Below, piece by piece: positions 51,701 to 64,000 of a stretch of DNA of 64,000 bases. How positions within the stretch are numbered: the stretch's first letter is position 1; each line of letters begins with the position of its first letter. The notes under the pieces are model-generated. The model saw only the letters and a list, made by a program, of their open reading frames with translations. It did no database searches and had not been told where the DNA came from. Origin of the DNA: Parus major (taxonomy: Eukaryota > Chordata > Aves > Passeriformes > Paridae); assembly GCF_001522545.3 (NCBI RefSeq), contig NC_031776.1, positions 32,812,709-32,876,708 on the forward strand, written 5' to 3'. The position numbers and the translations under genes are program-made.

Positions 51701-54700
51701 ACAAATATCATGGTAGAATAAAAAACTCATCATCAAGCCCCAGTATGTGTGAATATGGAGGCAAGCCAAAACATAAATAGATATTTGGCTTTTGGCAAGA
51801 TAGTATTTGGCATTTAATACATCAAGCAGTAATCTGCATTGTATTTATTCAGCTGAGCATGTAAGGTGCATTTGAATGTGAGAGTGATAAATAGAAATGA
51901 GTTACACAAACTGCAATCAAACTGTGTGCTATTCTAGGCCTCAGAATTATTAAAATGAAAATACAAAGAGAACAGTATAGGGGGTGTTTCTATAAAGGAT
52001 GCTTTAGATAATACCTCTAAGGGTTTATTTGTAGGGGCAATTCTTTTTCTCCCAGTGGAAAACTGCAGCGCTCTCCCAAAATCTCATCCATGTCTGGAAC
52101 AATAGTCTATGTATGAGATTACTTTTCCTATTCATCTTTTATAAACCCTCAAATGCAATCCCAAAATTTCCCAGGCTGGCTGGTAACAAGCTAGTTCAAC
52201 AATCACAAAACCCACAGGTCAGGCACTGGCTCAAGCAAAATTCTTGTGATTGTAGCTCATATTTATTTTTGGAGTCATTTCTTGAGTGTTATATTGTCAT
52301 TTATCTGCAGCCCAGCCCCAGCAACTGGATTGCAGCTTTGTGTCCCTCCCCATGACTCCAGGTGTATTAATTGCCAGATATTTACTTGTTGTTTGTCATG
52401 TGTTTATCTCATTACCTTCAGAGGACAGATGTTGAACAGCTGCTGAGGTGTACAATCTTTCATACTGTAAGCAAATAGGTTTATGTTTCTGCCTGGGGTT
52501 TCAATCCTTATCTTTCTGCAATATAACATTTGCCATTTGATATATTACAGGATAATCCCTGTTTTATTTATTTACAAATGCAAGTTTGGAACATTAAAAT
52601 CCAGGAACGTTTTTTTTTTTTCCTGCAGCTTCCTCCATCAGTTGCAGGGGCTGAAAGCAGAATTTTCTGGAGATTTTTTTTGTCAGCAGCTGTTCTTCTG
52701 GTTTGCTTTCTCTAGCTTATTTATGCATTGCAGCCAGTCCTACAAGCTCTTTTCCATACTTTTACTTGAATGAAAATGCCCAAACTTGTTTGTGTGCAAC
52801 TTTTTAACAAGTGGAGGTTGGAGCCAGGGAGGCAAAAGGAAAAGAAGTGTTGATACACATATCAGTATCTATTTCTCTATGGATTAAAATAGGAAACTGA
52901 CTGAAATCCCAGTTTGTCCTTGCTGGTGCTAAGGGCTCCTGGATTTCTGGAGCTCAGAGCTTTATTTTGCAGAAGCCTAGAGGTCAGACCTGCTGCTGCA
53001 GAAATGGAGCAGGCTGCTGGCTGCTCATTGAGGTGTAAGACACGGATAAGTTTGGGCAGCCAAGCCACAGACCTGTCCAAAAGACACTTTCATGGTCTCA
53101 ATGACAATGTTTGCCCCACAAGATGACTGCCCTGATGTCAGTGACTTCAATCCAGCTGTGGTACTTTAGGCTGTGACTTCTTACACCTCCTGCAACCCTG
53201 ATAACTGCTGAGTTTGTTAATAATGCACTTTAAACCAAACACTACAACATGCATCCACTCCATATTTAAAGTGATGTAACAACTGAGCACAAAGAAATGA
53301 GGAAAAGCTTATTTCAGAGCAGCACATTGTGGGAGATGACTGGAGCTTGCCTGTGAGTGCCTGCAGTAAGGATGTGATCACTTTGCTGTTGCTATTTTTA
53401 ATTGTATTCCTGCTATCCTGGAACGCAAGCAACAATCCACATTAAAATATTAACATTTCTCTGCAGCATCACCTGCTGCCTTCATCTATTAATGCTGATG
53501 CCTTCAAGGTGATATTGGTCTTTGGGCAATAAAATACCCCAAAACATCCAGCTGTAAGGATCTGACAGAAGGCAAAAGCAGCATCTGACAGAGCCATGGG
53601 GCACGGGAGGCACCGAGGGTCCGGCGTGGGGGAAGCTGCACTGTCAGCAGGCACAGAGCACTCACTGGTGATGTGTTACTGCCCTGACACTGGTCCATGA
53701 TGTTAATTACAATTAGCTGCTCACTGCAGAAATTCATGGCTTGTGTGGATAGATGAAGCTTGATTAACAAGCTACAGACTAAATGTAAATATTTCTGAGC
53801 CTGATGTTTCTGAAAACTACTAATGGAGTTTAGTGAAGTAATATTTCCTGTTACTAACTGGCAAGAGGGAAGCAGATCATACACAGCCATATCTCAAAGG
53901 AGTACATGAGATGAAAGAGATAAATATCCTTATCCAGTCCTGTGGTCTGTGTGTGGGTATTTACAGTAATAAATCTCTTGTCAGAAAGCTTTTGCATTCG
54001 AACTCTCAGCATCTATACTTCTGCTACAACAGTCTTATCCTGTATGTGGGTTTTTTTTTGGTTTTCTTCCCTTTTTTCAGTAGGGCCAAAATCTAGCTCA
54101 CACATTATTGTGCTGAGAGGCAAGTGCTGCCAACTTCACCCTCCTCTAAGTCGTGTAACATTGAGGTGATGACAGACAGGAGTTCACACTCCCCACACTC
54201 TGGCAGCTGTCTCCCTCTGTACCTTCCAGTGTCACTTTAAAAAATGGAAGTGGAAACACAGTAGAAACCATTTTCCAAGTTCTGCTGGGCATCAGAAAAC
54301 TATCTTTTAGAAAAATGAACAATGTGCCACAGAATATAGGACACATCTTGCTTTGAAAAATCACACCAAAAAGTAAGGGATGGCAAGGAATATGGAGAAG
54401 GGAATTAGACATGCTGCTGTTCCAGCTGAAAAGGATGCAGTTGAGTAGGATGGATAGGAAAAGCTGTCTGTATAATGTGATTTCAACAGAAGCTGAACCA
54501 TCCCATTGGCTTTCCCTGTGCAAAATCCCCATTTTATTCCCCTCTTTACAATGATTAGTGATTCATCTACACAGATACAATACAGGGAGATCCTGCAGAT
54601 GCAAGATCACTTCAGGAGAGGACCTAAAAGGAGAGGCAGTGGCAGCTGGGAGGGCACAGAAAGAACAGAGGAAGAGGAAAATCAAAATCATTAAACTGCT

Positions 54701-57700
54701 TTTACCAAGGTAACACCTGACCAGAATCTAGACCCAAATCAGTTCTATCACATTGCTAAGGAAAAACTCTAGAAAATCAGCAAGTATTACACTGAAGTGT
54801 TTACAGCAGGAAACAAACTTTCTTATTTCCCTCGACTTTTCAGGGAAATGGAGACCAAACAGAGACTATATAGAGAGAAACCAAATAATCAGAAGTTTGG
54901 ATGAAGTAGGTGCTGCTGGTGGGGAATATATGAAAGAAATAAGTTGTAAGAAATTGAGATTTCTTCGTCTAGATTAAAAAAAATTGTCCTGAAGCAGCTA
55001 AAAAGTCACTGCAAGAAAAGGCAAATAAACTGTTCTCCATGGCAGCTCACAGGATAATTAGAGACAATCTTAAATTGACAAAGACATACAGCACATGCAA
55101 TGTCCTCTCTGAATATTATGGATTATGAACTTCAGAAAAAATCTGCTTGTAGAATGTCACAGGCTCATTTATTCTGCCTTCAAAGAATGTGATAAAATAG
55201 GCAACCTCTCAACCTCTGCCTCTAATCTCTACTCCTTTTCCATACAAACTGGACAATGTAGAGCAGGTGTGGATCTATGTAACTTATCTCTAGGCTGTGA
55301 GATAAATAAGAACAAAACAAAAATAAAAATGCACATAAAAATGTTACAAATGCAAATCCAAGCATTCAAATGCTAGCAAGCATTACGATTCCTTTGTTGC
55401 CTGAAATTATCCCATTATATGAGCAATCAAAATTCTTTGATTACATCCATGCTGATTATTATTTCAAAACAGCCTCCTCACGCTCTGAGGAGTGACTGCT
55501 GCTTCCTTACATAATGTGCTGCCTCACACCCTTCGATAGAGATGCATTTTGTTCAAATCCTGCTCGGAATGCAAAGCTGCTCATTTCTGAGCAGGCTCTT
55601 ACCAGTGTTCACACCTCTGTCTCCAACTGCTTCCCAGACATTAATGAATAATTCTTCACAAAATCCTCCCAAGCTTAAACCAAGTGAACCTCCCACAGAA
55701 TTTAAACCACAATTTCAAGCCTAACCAGTAATTATGGCTGCTTGATTTAAGTTTGATGCTGCAGAGCCTGATTCTGCCTGTGACACCGAGACATTCCATT
55801 TTCAAAACCTCATCCCAAGTCACAGGCAGTTCAACACAGCCAGAACTTCTGAGGATATGGGTGGCTCATCAACATATTATTTTTAATATATATGTATAAT
55901 TTTATTATAAATACATAAGCAGCAGTGTTGTCAAATATTGGGCTAAAATAATTCACCAACAAAAGACAGGAATCCTCTCCTAAACTCTTGGAAATCATAC
56001 ACAGACACATGTATTATGTAAGTACCTTCACTTCAGCAACTCAACAGTCTCAGCTGTTCCCTGAATTGGGTATGACCTGTGGGCATTCAAACCTTTCAAA
56101 TAAAGCTGCCAGCATGTTGAAAGTTTAAGCACGCATGCAAATGCCAATATTAAGATTTCACTTTTGAAATGTTAGAATATACATCAAGTTTTTTTGAAGT
56201 GACAGCTGTATACACCAAAGTATTGTGATCTACTAAAATATTACTACAGTCAGAAAACTCTACGTGACAAGCAACAGAACAGTAATTTAACAAGGAGATT
56301 CATACATAAAAACAGAGAAACAAATAAATCCTTGAACTTTCGAAAGATGCAATGTTTTCACATCAGTAAACCATGTTAGACACTCAGGAATCCAAACAAG
56401 AGAACAAGAGCTTGGCTTGGTGTAGTCAACCGATTTCTGTTCCAATTTAAATATTTTGGTTAGAGGTCTGATTTGCTGTAGAAGGCAGTGTAATCCCTGT
56501 TGGGAATGCATTTTGCTTGTTCTCCTCTCCTTCTGCTCAGCCAGAGGAGCTGTGCCAGCAGAGAGAACAGTGCCTTCCCTTCTGCAGGAGGAGAAAGAGC
56601 AGCCAAGAGGAGGTGCTGTGCAATTCCTGGGTCTGGAGAAGCCTGTCAGCAAAACCCAGTGTTTGTGAAACTTGCAAAGCTCTCAGACTGCAAGTGGTGG
56701 TTTCTCAGCATGTTAAAAAAAAAAAAAAGCACTGTTAATAGAGTATTTTAATTTAATATCTGTTGAATAAAGATCCCTGAGTATTTTGGTTTGGGGTTTG
56801 TCGATTTGCTGTCAAATCCTAATGAATAAAAACGATCTAAACAAAACTGAAGCAGAATCAATGAGATCATTTTTTACCTCGATGGCCTTTTCCTAGACTT
56901 CCCTATGCTAAAAGTTTGCATCCGCAGTGAGCTAATTACCCATTGATTCAAAGTAAACAAGTTTTCAAGTGCCAACCTGGACACTGCCCAAACTCCTCAA
57001 TCCTGTTCCTTAGAAACACCAAGACTGAGGCCAACTGCAAATTTGGACCAAGCTTTTTGTGTGCACATTAACGTGTTTGTGTGTGAAAATGAACCAACTA
57101 GCTCAAGCAAACTGGTAATGAGCAAACTCAAAAGGGTTTTGAAGCTTCTGAGCACAGAGAATATTCATTTCAGAAACAAGAGAGAGCCAGAGCTCCCACA
57201 CTTCTGCTGGAGTTTTGAGGATGGTAAAGCAGAAATTGATTCTCCTTCCACTGTAGGTTGACACAGTTGTGAGCTTCAATAGATAACTTTGGACAGCTTA
57301 TTTAACAGCTCTGTGGCTGATCAAACACAACAAAGAAATTGTGTCAGCAAGTTGGAAACACGAGTCTCTAAAGAAAAGCTGCTCCTCACCCCCAGTGTCC
57401 ACAACTTCTACCCAAGGCACCAATTTGCTTTCTCAACCACCACGTGAGAAAGCTGCTCCTGCTGCTTTATGAACACAAAACTAAACAATTAAATTTACAA
57501 TTTAACCGCTCAGATCAAGGCAATGCCTAAAAAGTGAGGGTGCACCCTGTGGGTAGGAACTTTTATGTGTGTTCCAGGATAAATTTGTGATATAAAAATC
57601 CCTTTAAAATCCAGTTTTCAGTTTCATTTGCAGCAAATGTAATCACCTCTAAAAGAAAAAAAAAAAAAAAACAAACATCCTAGAACTTATATTTTGACCC

Positions 57701-58170
57701 ACTTTCCTTAAAATCTCTCCAATTCATTTGAGTGGAGAAACAAAACAAAGTGTTATTTTGGTAATGATTCAGCTATACCAAAAATACCAGCACTGAAACG
57801 TTAGTAAATAGAATTATTGACATTTATTCTTCCAGCACACCATTCCTTGCATTCTAAGCTTAGAGACCTGCACACACACAGATCCTGATGTGAGATCCAA
57901 GGCTGAGCATTCCACACAGACAGTCCCAACTGTCCCTAATGACAGACTCCAACTCTTACATCTGTTATATGCTAAGGTTGCCTCAGATTAAAAATATTTT
58001 CCTCTATTTACCAGTATCTGCTAATTGAAACTATTTTTCCTGTTCTTTCTTTAATAAGAATTAAAACAATTACCTTGCTATTCTATCAGTCTTTTATAGG
58101 AATAGTGTGGATTTTCTCCTCTAGAATAGGTTACCGCAGTTCCTGCAAGTTCCTTTCACACAGACCATGA

Positions 58171-58300
58171 GGGTTTTTTTATATTTGTTTTATTTCTTTT
58201 TAATATCTCCAGATTTCCTCCAGCTTTTCTCTATCTTTTTTTTTTTTTATATTTATTTTATTTCTTATTAATATCTCCAGCTTTCCTCTATCTCCCACCA
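58171..58300. repeat. 68-base tandem duplication
   Basis: ATATTTGTTTTATTTC and TTAATATCTCCAG at 58181 onward recur at 58249 onward with a few substitutions. Both copies are preceded by a T run and followed by a CTCTATCT string. The period is 68 bases. Confidence 0.85.
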
Positions 58301-58560
58301 AAAGGGGTCATGTTGCAGCTGAGCTCCAGCAAGGCATGTTCACACCACTGAGCAGAGCAACGAGGCCACTGACATGCAAGAAACCTCAGGAAAAAAAATA
58401 AAATTGGAAAATCAATATATATTTAAAAAAAAACAGCCATCCTTGTAATCAGCCCTGAGAAAACAGCAGTTCCATCAGGATGATATCATCATGCTGCTGA
58501 TGAATTAACTGAATTGACTGAATTCATCATTTTTGTTACTCTGGGTGGTTCTGGTTAATC

Positions 58561-58625
58561 CAGAGCAAGAGTAATGGACTCAACGATCCTTTTGGGTCCC
58601 TTCCTACCCAGAATATTCTATGATT
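58561..58625 (+). mobile_element. CR1 LINE, extreme 3' end
   Basis: Reads GGACTCAACGATCCTTTTGG, then GTCCCTTCCTACCCAGAAT and ATTCTATGATTTAG, the last 60 bases or so of a CR1 element in plus orientation. It is heavily 5'-truncated. Confidence 0.8.
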
Positions 58626-59309
58626 TAGTGTTTTTATGCTTCAAACCTGGCATGTCCACAGGAGGTTATTTATCTTGAAGGAAGAAGGAAAAGAATGGCA
58701 CGACAAGAGCTTATTAGGAATTCATGGTTTGCACAATTTTGCACTACTGCAAGAGTAAGATTCAGTTAAAAAACACAAGAAATATGTGGGCTGTGCTAGG
58801 AAAGCAGATTTGGAAAACTTTACTGCACCATAATACATTATCTGTGCTAAACATGAACTTTTTGTTCCTGTTTCCATTTTGTTAATTTTAGAGGAAAAAA
58901 AAATCTCTATCAATATCTATCTATATACACATGGATATTTTTAAATCCAGAATAATACAAGTACATTTTAAAAAAAAAGGGTCCTAAGCTGCTATATTCT
59001 CGTCTCTGCTCTTCCACTCATGCAGTGCTCTAATTCATATCAGAATCTGTCTTCAACATAAATGATCTTGCAGAAGCTTGTTAGAGAATAAGACAATCAG
59101 GTAATAAAATAAAAAAAAGAAAAATAAAAGGAGGCTTCAAGTGGACATGAACATAATGTCCCTGCACTATGGAGCCTTAAACTCACATTTATATTCTCAT
59201 TCAGAAACAAAGCTCCCTCAATCCTCTCCAGCTTAATGGCTTTCAACTTGAAGAAAATCACAGATAGGGTGACTTAAATCATGTAGCTTTTGTCTGAGTA
59301 TCTCGGTTA

Positions 59310-59464
59310 TTTTAAATAAAAAATAAAATAAAAAAATATTTAAATAAATACGGAAAATAAAATATAAAATATAATAAAATTAAAATTATATATTAATATT
59401 ATATTAGTATATTATTACTAATATTAAGTATCATATAAGATATAAAAATATAAAAAATAAAAAG
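59310..59464. repeat. AT-rich low-complexity flank of the minisatellite
   Basis: Over 95 percent A+T by eye, made of TAAAATA, TATTAATAT and similar strings. It runs without a break into the 17-base array. Confidence 0.85.
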
Positions 59465-59786
59465 TATAAATAAATTAAAAATATAAATAGATTAAAAATA
59501 TAAATAGATTAAAAATATAAGTAAATTAAATTAAAAATATAAGTAAATTAAAAATATAAGTAAATTAAAAATATAAGTAAATTAAAAATATAAGTAAATT
59601 AAAAATATAAGTAAATTAAAANTAAATTAAAAATATAAGTAAATTAAAAATATAAGTAAATTAAAAATATAAGTAAATTAAAAATATAAGTAAATTAAAA
59701 ATATAAGTAAATTAAAAATATAAATAAATTAAAAATATAAATAAATTAAAAATATAAATAAATTAAAAATATAAATAAATTTAAAA
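59465..59786. repeat. 17-base AT-rich minisatellite, about 19 units, with one undetermined base
   Basis: The unit TATAAGTAAATTAAAAA is repeated head to tail. Variants are grouped: TATAAATAAATT or TATAAATAGATT units at the left edge (59465-59515), a 22-base unit at 59516-59537, TATAAGTAAATT units in the middle, and four TATAAATAAATT units at the right edge (59719-59786). An N at 59622 is followed at once by a truncated 11-base unit, which suggests an assembly join or collapsed copies. Confidence 0.95.
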
Positions 59787-62472
59787 TAGTGCTTGAAGAC
59801 ATCCATTCCATGAAGAATAACATGTCCATTTCTGAATCTCCCTCACAAAAAACAAATCTTACAAACTCTTTTTCTTTTACAAACCACAGCTATCTAATGA
59901 TTCCACAAATGTTTTTGTATTCCCACTAATTTTTTTCCATACTTGTTGACACTACTCAAATATTGTTCCTCTTAGTAGCAATGTATGAAATCTGGGCACA
60001 TGTTGCATAAGAAAAAAGACTCCCTTTAGTTCATGCTTCATCAGTACTACTCTAGCTAGCTCTTTATTCTCATGCAATATTGCTATCATTCCAAGTCTCA
60101 GAACATCAGTTCTGAACTATTCTAATAGCATTTCCAGTGTTCACTTTTCCAGCTCTTTCACAGAAGATTATATATTATACAAACTATTATTAAATTATAT
60201 AAAAATGCATCCTTTGTCACTACCATCAGTACTTGTTTTTTCTCTGAGTGCAGCTTGGTTTGGGCACCAAATACAGAGCACCTTCATGGCATATACAGAA
60301 GGCTGGATATTAATTATACTCATCCAATTTTATTTTCAGCAGTGTTTGATTAATGAAAAGGTATGCACAATAGCAAATGAATATCATTACTTGAGAACAT
60401 GCATGTACCAAACCTGTTCAATCTATTCTTATTGTTTTGGTTGTAGTTGTCACTTTGATCCAGACCAACAAGCTGACATTGCTCATGAGTTCCTTTTTAA
60501 TGCAATTAGGGCACATGCTTGGTGTTTTAATTCCTTCAGTTTTGTCAGAGACTCCGAGTCCTTTTCACCTGAATTAGCTGACTTTTTCATACAAGCTCAT
60601 ATCTCTGCATATTCATAAATCAAATTTTATTTATTTAATTATTCTTTAGTTTGCTAGAAAAAAAGAACCATTATTTCCCCTATATTCTGTTTGCACATGA
60701 ATGGGGAATTGTGATTATCACCTTGTTTTGGGAAGGAGAGCAGATGTGACAACACCCCTTGGTTCCTTTCCAGGCCCCACAAGGATTCCCAGTGAGCAGA
60801 CCTGTGCTGTTGCACTGGAAATGAAGTTCCAAGGAGAAAAGATCCAGGGGGAAAATGCAAAGATGAAAGAGTTTTCTGTCTCAGTTTTGTTACAACAATT
60901 AAAATAAGGAATAGCACAGAACGGGAAACAATTTTGCAAAACCTGAGATCAGACAACAAAAATAATTTTTTCATCATTTTCTAGCAAGAATTTGAGCTAA
61001 AGGGATAATAAAAAATGGAAATAATTTTAAAAGGGTGGTTTTGATTTCATTTTTTTTTGTCTGCTTAAGTATCTTTGCTTCTCTCATCTTATTTTGGCTC
61101 CTATATTATGCCATGTCCAACTGCTCACAGCCTGAAAGAGGTTGTGGAGGAGGAGAATGAGCAAGAAAACATGAATTCTTAATGAAAACTTTCATATTAT
61201 GATTAGTTACTACAAAGTTTTTCATGTTTTGAGTTTTTTGGGGTTTTTTGATTGGTTTTTGGTTTTTTTTTAAATGAAGAAAATTCCTTTTCAGGTCATC
61301 TTTAAAACTTTTTTGAAGTGAGTGGGTCTTACACGTATCTTACAGCTCTTTGAAAATCTTTGCAACAAGAAAAGGAACCAAACTCTTTCAATAATGGCAT
61401 GTTATTAAACCACTAACGATTTGGATGTTTAAAAGTGGGCTTTAATGATCATAAGCCTCCCCTTTGATCAGCAGAAAATGTGACTAATCTGAGAGGGAAA
61501 ACAAACCCCAAAGTTTTAAGACTCAGAGTTTCTCCTAAGCCTAGTGGCTGCTATCAAAGCTCAAAGGCAAGAGAGTAAAGGGAATAAAACAGGTAGAAGA
61601 CAATAAGTGAAAATGTCTTATTTTTAACCTGAAATACTCCCCTATTTAAATAGCAATGAAGCAAATAAAAATAATAGGGTTTTACCTCCCTTCATTTTTG
61701 AATTTCTTCTCTTCCTCCACCGCAAGAATTTTCAGCTCCTCACTGATACCTGCAGGCAAATCTGAGGTGAATGCAAACTACCTTAATTGTTAATACAAAT
61801 TGCTTTTATGGTTTGATATTTTTTTATTTTGAAAGATACAGGTACAGAAAGAGAAGAAAACCAAAATTACTGTCAATTAATTTGGTTCAGAAAGGTGTCC
61901 CTCTACCCCTCACCAGCTGACTTGTTCTGTGCTGGCTGCTGTGGATTTACTAATGCAGGATTTCAGGGCTGGCCTTGGGTTCTGTCCCATCAAACATTCC
62001 ATCAGAGACCTCATCCATCCTTTGTCCAAAATCCCACCAAGAAAGATGGCTCTTACTGGCTCATGTGTCTACTCATGATGCCAAACAGGTTGAGTTGTCA
62101 GCCCAAAACTCTTTCTATTAATATCTTCAATCTCTCTGACTCATTAAGGGCTGTTTTCCATCCTCTGGGATGCCTTTTCCACACTCCAGGCACCATCTCC
62201 TGTGCATGGCTCTCTCACAAGGAAAACTTTTCATTCAATGCAAAAACTTTTCCCATTCCTCTCAATTTTTAGTGATTACTGCTCAGTGGACCTTACATTG
62301 CATTTTGGCCTGACCAAGAAAAGCAAATATTCCATGAGGATGATTCCTTGAGAAGGAACATTTGCAACAGCATCTAAACACCCTGGGTGACAATGGGGCT
62401 CACATGAACAACCCCTAATTTCCTCTTGCCTCTGCTGGATTTCAGAGGTAGAATAAATTCAAGACTAAAACT

Positions 62473-62520
62473 TAAAAAAAAAAAAAAAAAGCCAAAAAAG
62501 AAAAAAAGCCAAAAAAATTA
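62473..62520. repeat. A-rich run with GCC interruptions
   Basis: A run of about 18 A followed by GCCAAAAAAG and a further A-rich stretch with GCC. It may be a degraded poly(A) tail, but no identifiable sequence precedes it. Confidence 0.8.
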
Positions 62521-63409
62521 AAAGGCAGAATTAAGCATTTTTTATGATTTTTCTTCTGGATCCCTCAAATATGGTATTTTAAAGCTGCTGTTCAACTCTG
62601 TTCTTGTACAGATAGCTGAATTCAAAATGTCATCTTACCCCCCCTTGTTTCCTCCTATCTTTTTAAATTCTAGACTGAGGCAAATTCCCCTATTGTGTTT
62701 CACACAATGACATTATGTACTTTTAATTATCATTATTATTTTCATACTGTGGCTTTGATTTGAGCCACAGAAGAAATCTGTGCTTAGCATCTTTGGAATC
62801 AAAGAGGAAGTCCACAGAATAATATTTTTATATTTTTTTCCTGGAACAAATTTCTCAGATGATGAAGTAGACACCTTCAGCTATTAATTCATCAGTTGTT
62901 TCCCTTGTTACCCCTTGTGAATCCCAGGGGTATCAACTGATTGCTATTATAGACTTAAAATGCAAAGAGCAATATTTTTTTTGCTGTTGTGCATTTGTTT
63001 CTTTCCTGACTCACTAACATTACTAAGAAATGGTACATAACACCATAACACATTAATAGCTGTTGTTCTTCAAACCTCATCATAACACAATCTCTTCTTG
63101 TATGCATTTACAAACATTGTGTGGAAGAAATAAATGGAGCCTGTGGGGTTTTTTTACATTTTTACACCACAGCAGAAGGAAAAGCCGATTAAAAGATTTA
63201 TTCAAATATTTACATGATACACACACACTGTTGCAGTATTAAAACGTGAGCTTGCTCCTTTTACAAATCTCTTTAGAAGTTTTTCTCTCCCCTTTGTTTC
63301 TAATACAACTTTTAAACGGCAGTCACAAGTTTCAATGATCCCAGCCTGTAATTGTGAATCCCCTCTGGTTCTCCTCCTCCTCTCCCTCCAATCCACCATC
63401 TCTTATTGA

Positions 63410-63755
63410 ACAGTGTGCACTGGCAGCCCAGGAAGCCTCCCAGGTCCTGGCAGCATCACAGCAGGAGTGGACAGGACAAAGAAAGCCTCCACCTGCAGAG
63501 CTGCCTCCAGCCCTGGGATCATCAACACAGGAAGGATGTGGAGCTGCTGGAGCTCCTGAGGAAGCACAGAGATATTCCCAGGACTGGAGCAGCTCTGCTC
63601 TGGAGCCAGGCTGGGAGAGCTGGGGCTGTTCAATGTGGAAAAGGAAAGGCTCTGGGGAGACCTCAGAGGCCCTGCCAGTGCCTGAAGGGGCTCCAAGAGA
63701 GCTGGAGAGGGACTGGGGACAAGGGATGGAGTGACAGGACAAGGTGGAATGCCAT
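63410..63755 (+). mobile_element. CR1 LINE fragment (end of ORF2 region), lacking its own 3' end
   Basis: Contains CR1 landmarks in order: GGCAGCCCAGGAAGCC, AACACAGGAAGGATGTGGAG, CTGGGAGAGCTGGGGCTGTT, AGGCTCTGGGGAGACCTCAG, GCCTGAAGGGGCTCCAAGAG and AGGACAAGGTGGAATG. The typical downstream 3' UTR and ATTCTATG terminus are missing, so the element stops about 300 bases short of where CR1 normally ends. The overlapping open frames at 63332-63768 on both strands are by-products of this repeat. Some internal deletions relative to the remembered consensus are apparent. Confidence 0.9.
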
Positions 63756-64000
63756 CAATGTCCAGTGATCAAAGTCTCATGAATATGACAACAGAACACT
63801 GGCTGGAATACTTTAAAAAACCTTTCCCCATGAGTGCAGCAGACCTGAAATGAGGATCTCAGCTAAACCCATTCTAAGTCAGCCTGTATTTGTTTCATGT
63901 TGACAGTCAGCAGCACCATCATCAATTTTACACCATTTTCATGGACCAGCAAAAGTAATCACTTCTGTTCCTTGACCACCAAAGAAAAGATGTTCTGCGT

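Larger units (their letters stand above)
41181..58140. other. Long upstream intron, middle part
   Basis: No exon, RNA gene or clear mobile element is recognised. It contains a G/T-only low-complexity tract (41213-41330), A/C tracts (42299-42335), a perfect inverted repeat of TAATTA-type sites (42680-42704), a T17 run (45757-45773), a G+C-richer block (47450-47700) and an A run at about 57655-57671. All open frames here are short and resemble no known protein. Confidence 0.75.
58141..64000. other. Long upstream intron, last part
   Basis: Still no LRP1B exon. It contains a 68-base tandem duplication (58171-58300), a CR1 end (58561-58625), an AT-rich minisatellite (59310-59786), A-rich runs (62473-62520) and a larger CR1 fragment (63410-63755). 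Open frames at 60205-60618 and 61829-62272 are judged to be chance. Confidence 0.75.

Noticed and set aside
59465..59786. Regular repeats resembling a CRISPR-like array
   Set aside because: The units are directly adjacent, without spacers, AT-only, and in a vertebrate intron: a minisatellite.
60205..60618. 137-codon plus-strand open frame
   Set aside because: The composition is rich in F, I, C and S, as in AT-rich chance frames. No domain, splice context or homology was recognised.
61829..62272. 147-codon plus-strand open frame
   Set aside because: No recognisable domain or upstream signal. It lies in a long intron on the antisense strand; chance is the simplest reading.
63332..63768. Four open frames of 97-136 codons on both strands
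   Set aside because: They result from a degraded CR1 copy with GC-rich sequence, not from a gene.

Overview
The window is a piece of vertebrate chromosome, almost certainly from a bird. The evidence is a multi-exon gene with long AT-rich introns, GT/GC-AG splice sites, and several CR1 LINE fragments of the type that dominates avian genomes. Their form, and the introns being short for this gene, suggest a neoavian such as a songbird, but the species cannot be named from sequence alone. There are no bacterial, plasmid or phage features.

The only gene I can support is a central-5' part of LRP1B (LDL receptor-related protein 1B) on the minus strand. It is read from high to low coordinates. Thirteen coding exons lie between 32466 and 337. 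Their splice sites join into one uninterrupted frame of 2,123 coding bases: one base, 707 codons, one base. In protein order they encode the end of beta-propeller 1 (32244-32466, 29248-29419), an EGF-like module (27042-27185), beta-propeller 2 (25425-25661, 20901-21081, 17839-18058, 15993-16182), a second EGF-like module (11001-11123), and LDLR class A (LA) repeats CR3 to CR7 of ligand-binding cluster II (9316-9456, 5849-5974, 3991-4107, 1825-1905, 337-504). By LRP1 numbering this is about residues 350-1,055 of a receptor of about 4,600 residues. The gene continues past both ends of the window.

From 337 to 32466 the introns are 1.3-4.9 kb. To the right, 32467-64000 is one unbroken stretch with no recognisable LRP1B exon, read as part of a much longer upstream intron. 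It holds simple repeats, CR1 fragments near 58.6 and 63.6 kb, a 17-bp AT-rich minisatellite containing an undetermined base (59465-59786), and some candidate non-coding elements.

The best-supported oddity is a non-canonical GC-AG intron splitting LA repeat CR6 (exon 1825-1905, donor CAG|GCAAGT). The nearby GT alternative would bring an immediate stop codon. Other points are one LA exon (9316-9456) far richer in G+C and CpG than its neighbours, an extra cysteine in propeller 1, an unexplained CpG-dense patch at 17695-17740, an unassigned 44-codon open segment behind a good splice acceptor at 26409-26542, and a perfect inverted repeat of homeodomain-type sites at 42680-42704. I found no sign of a previously undescribed multi-gene system.
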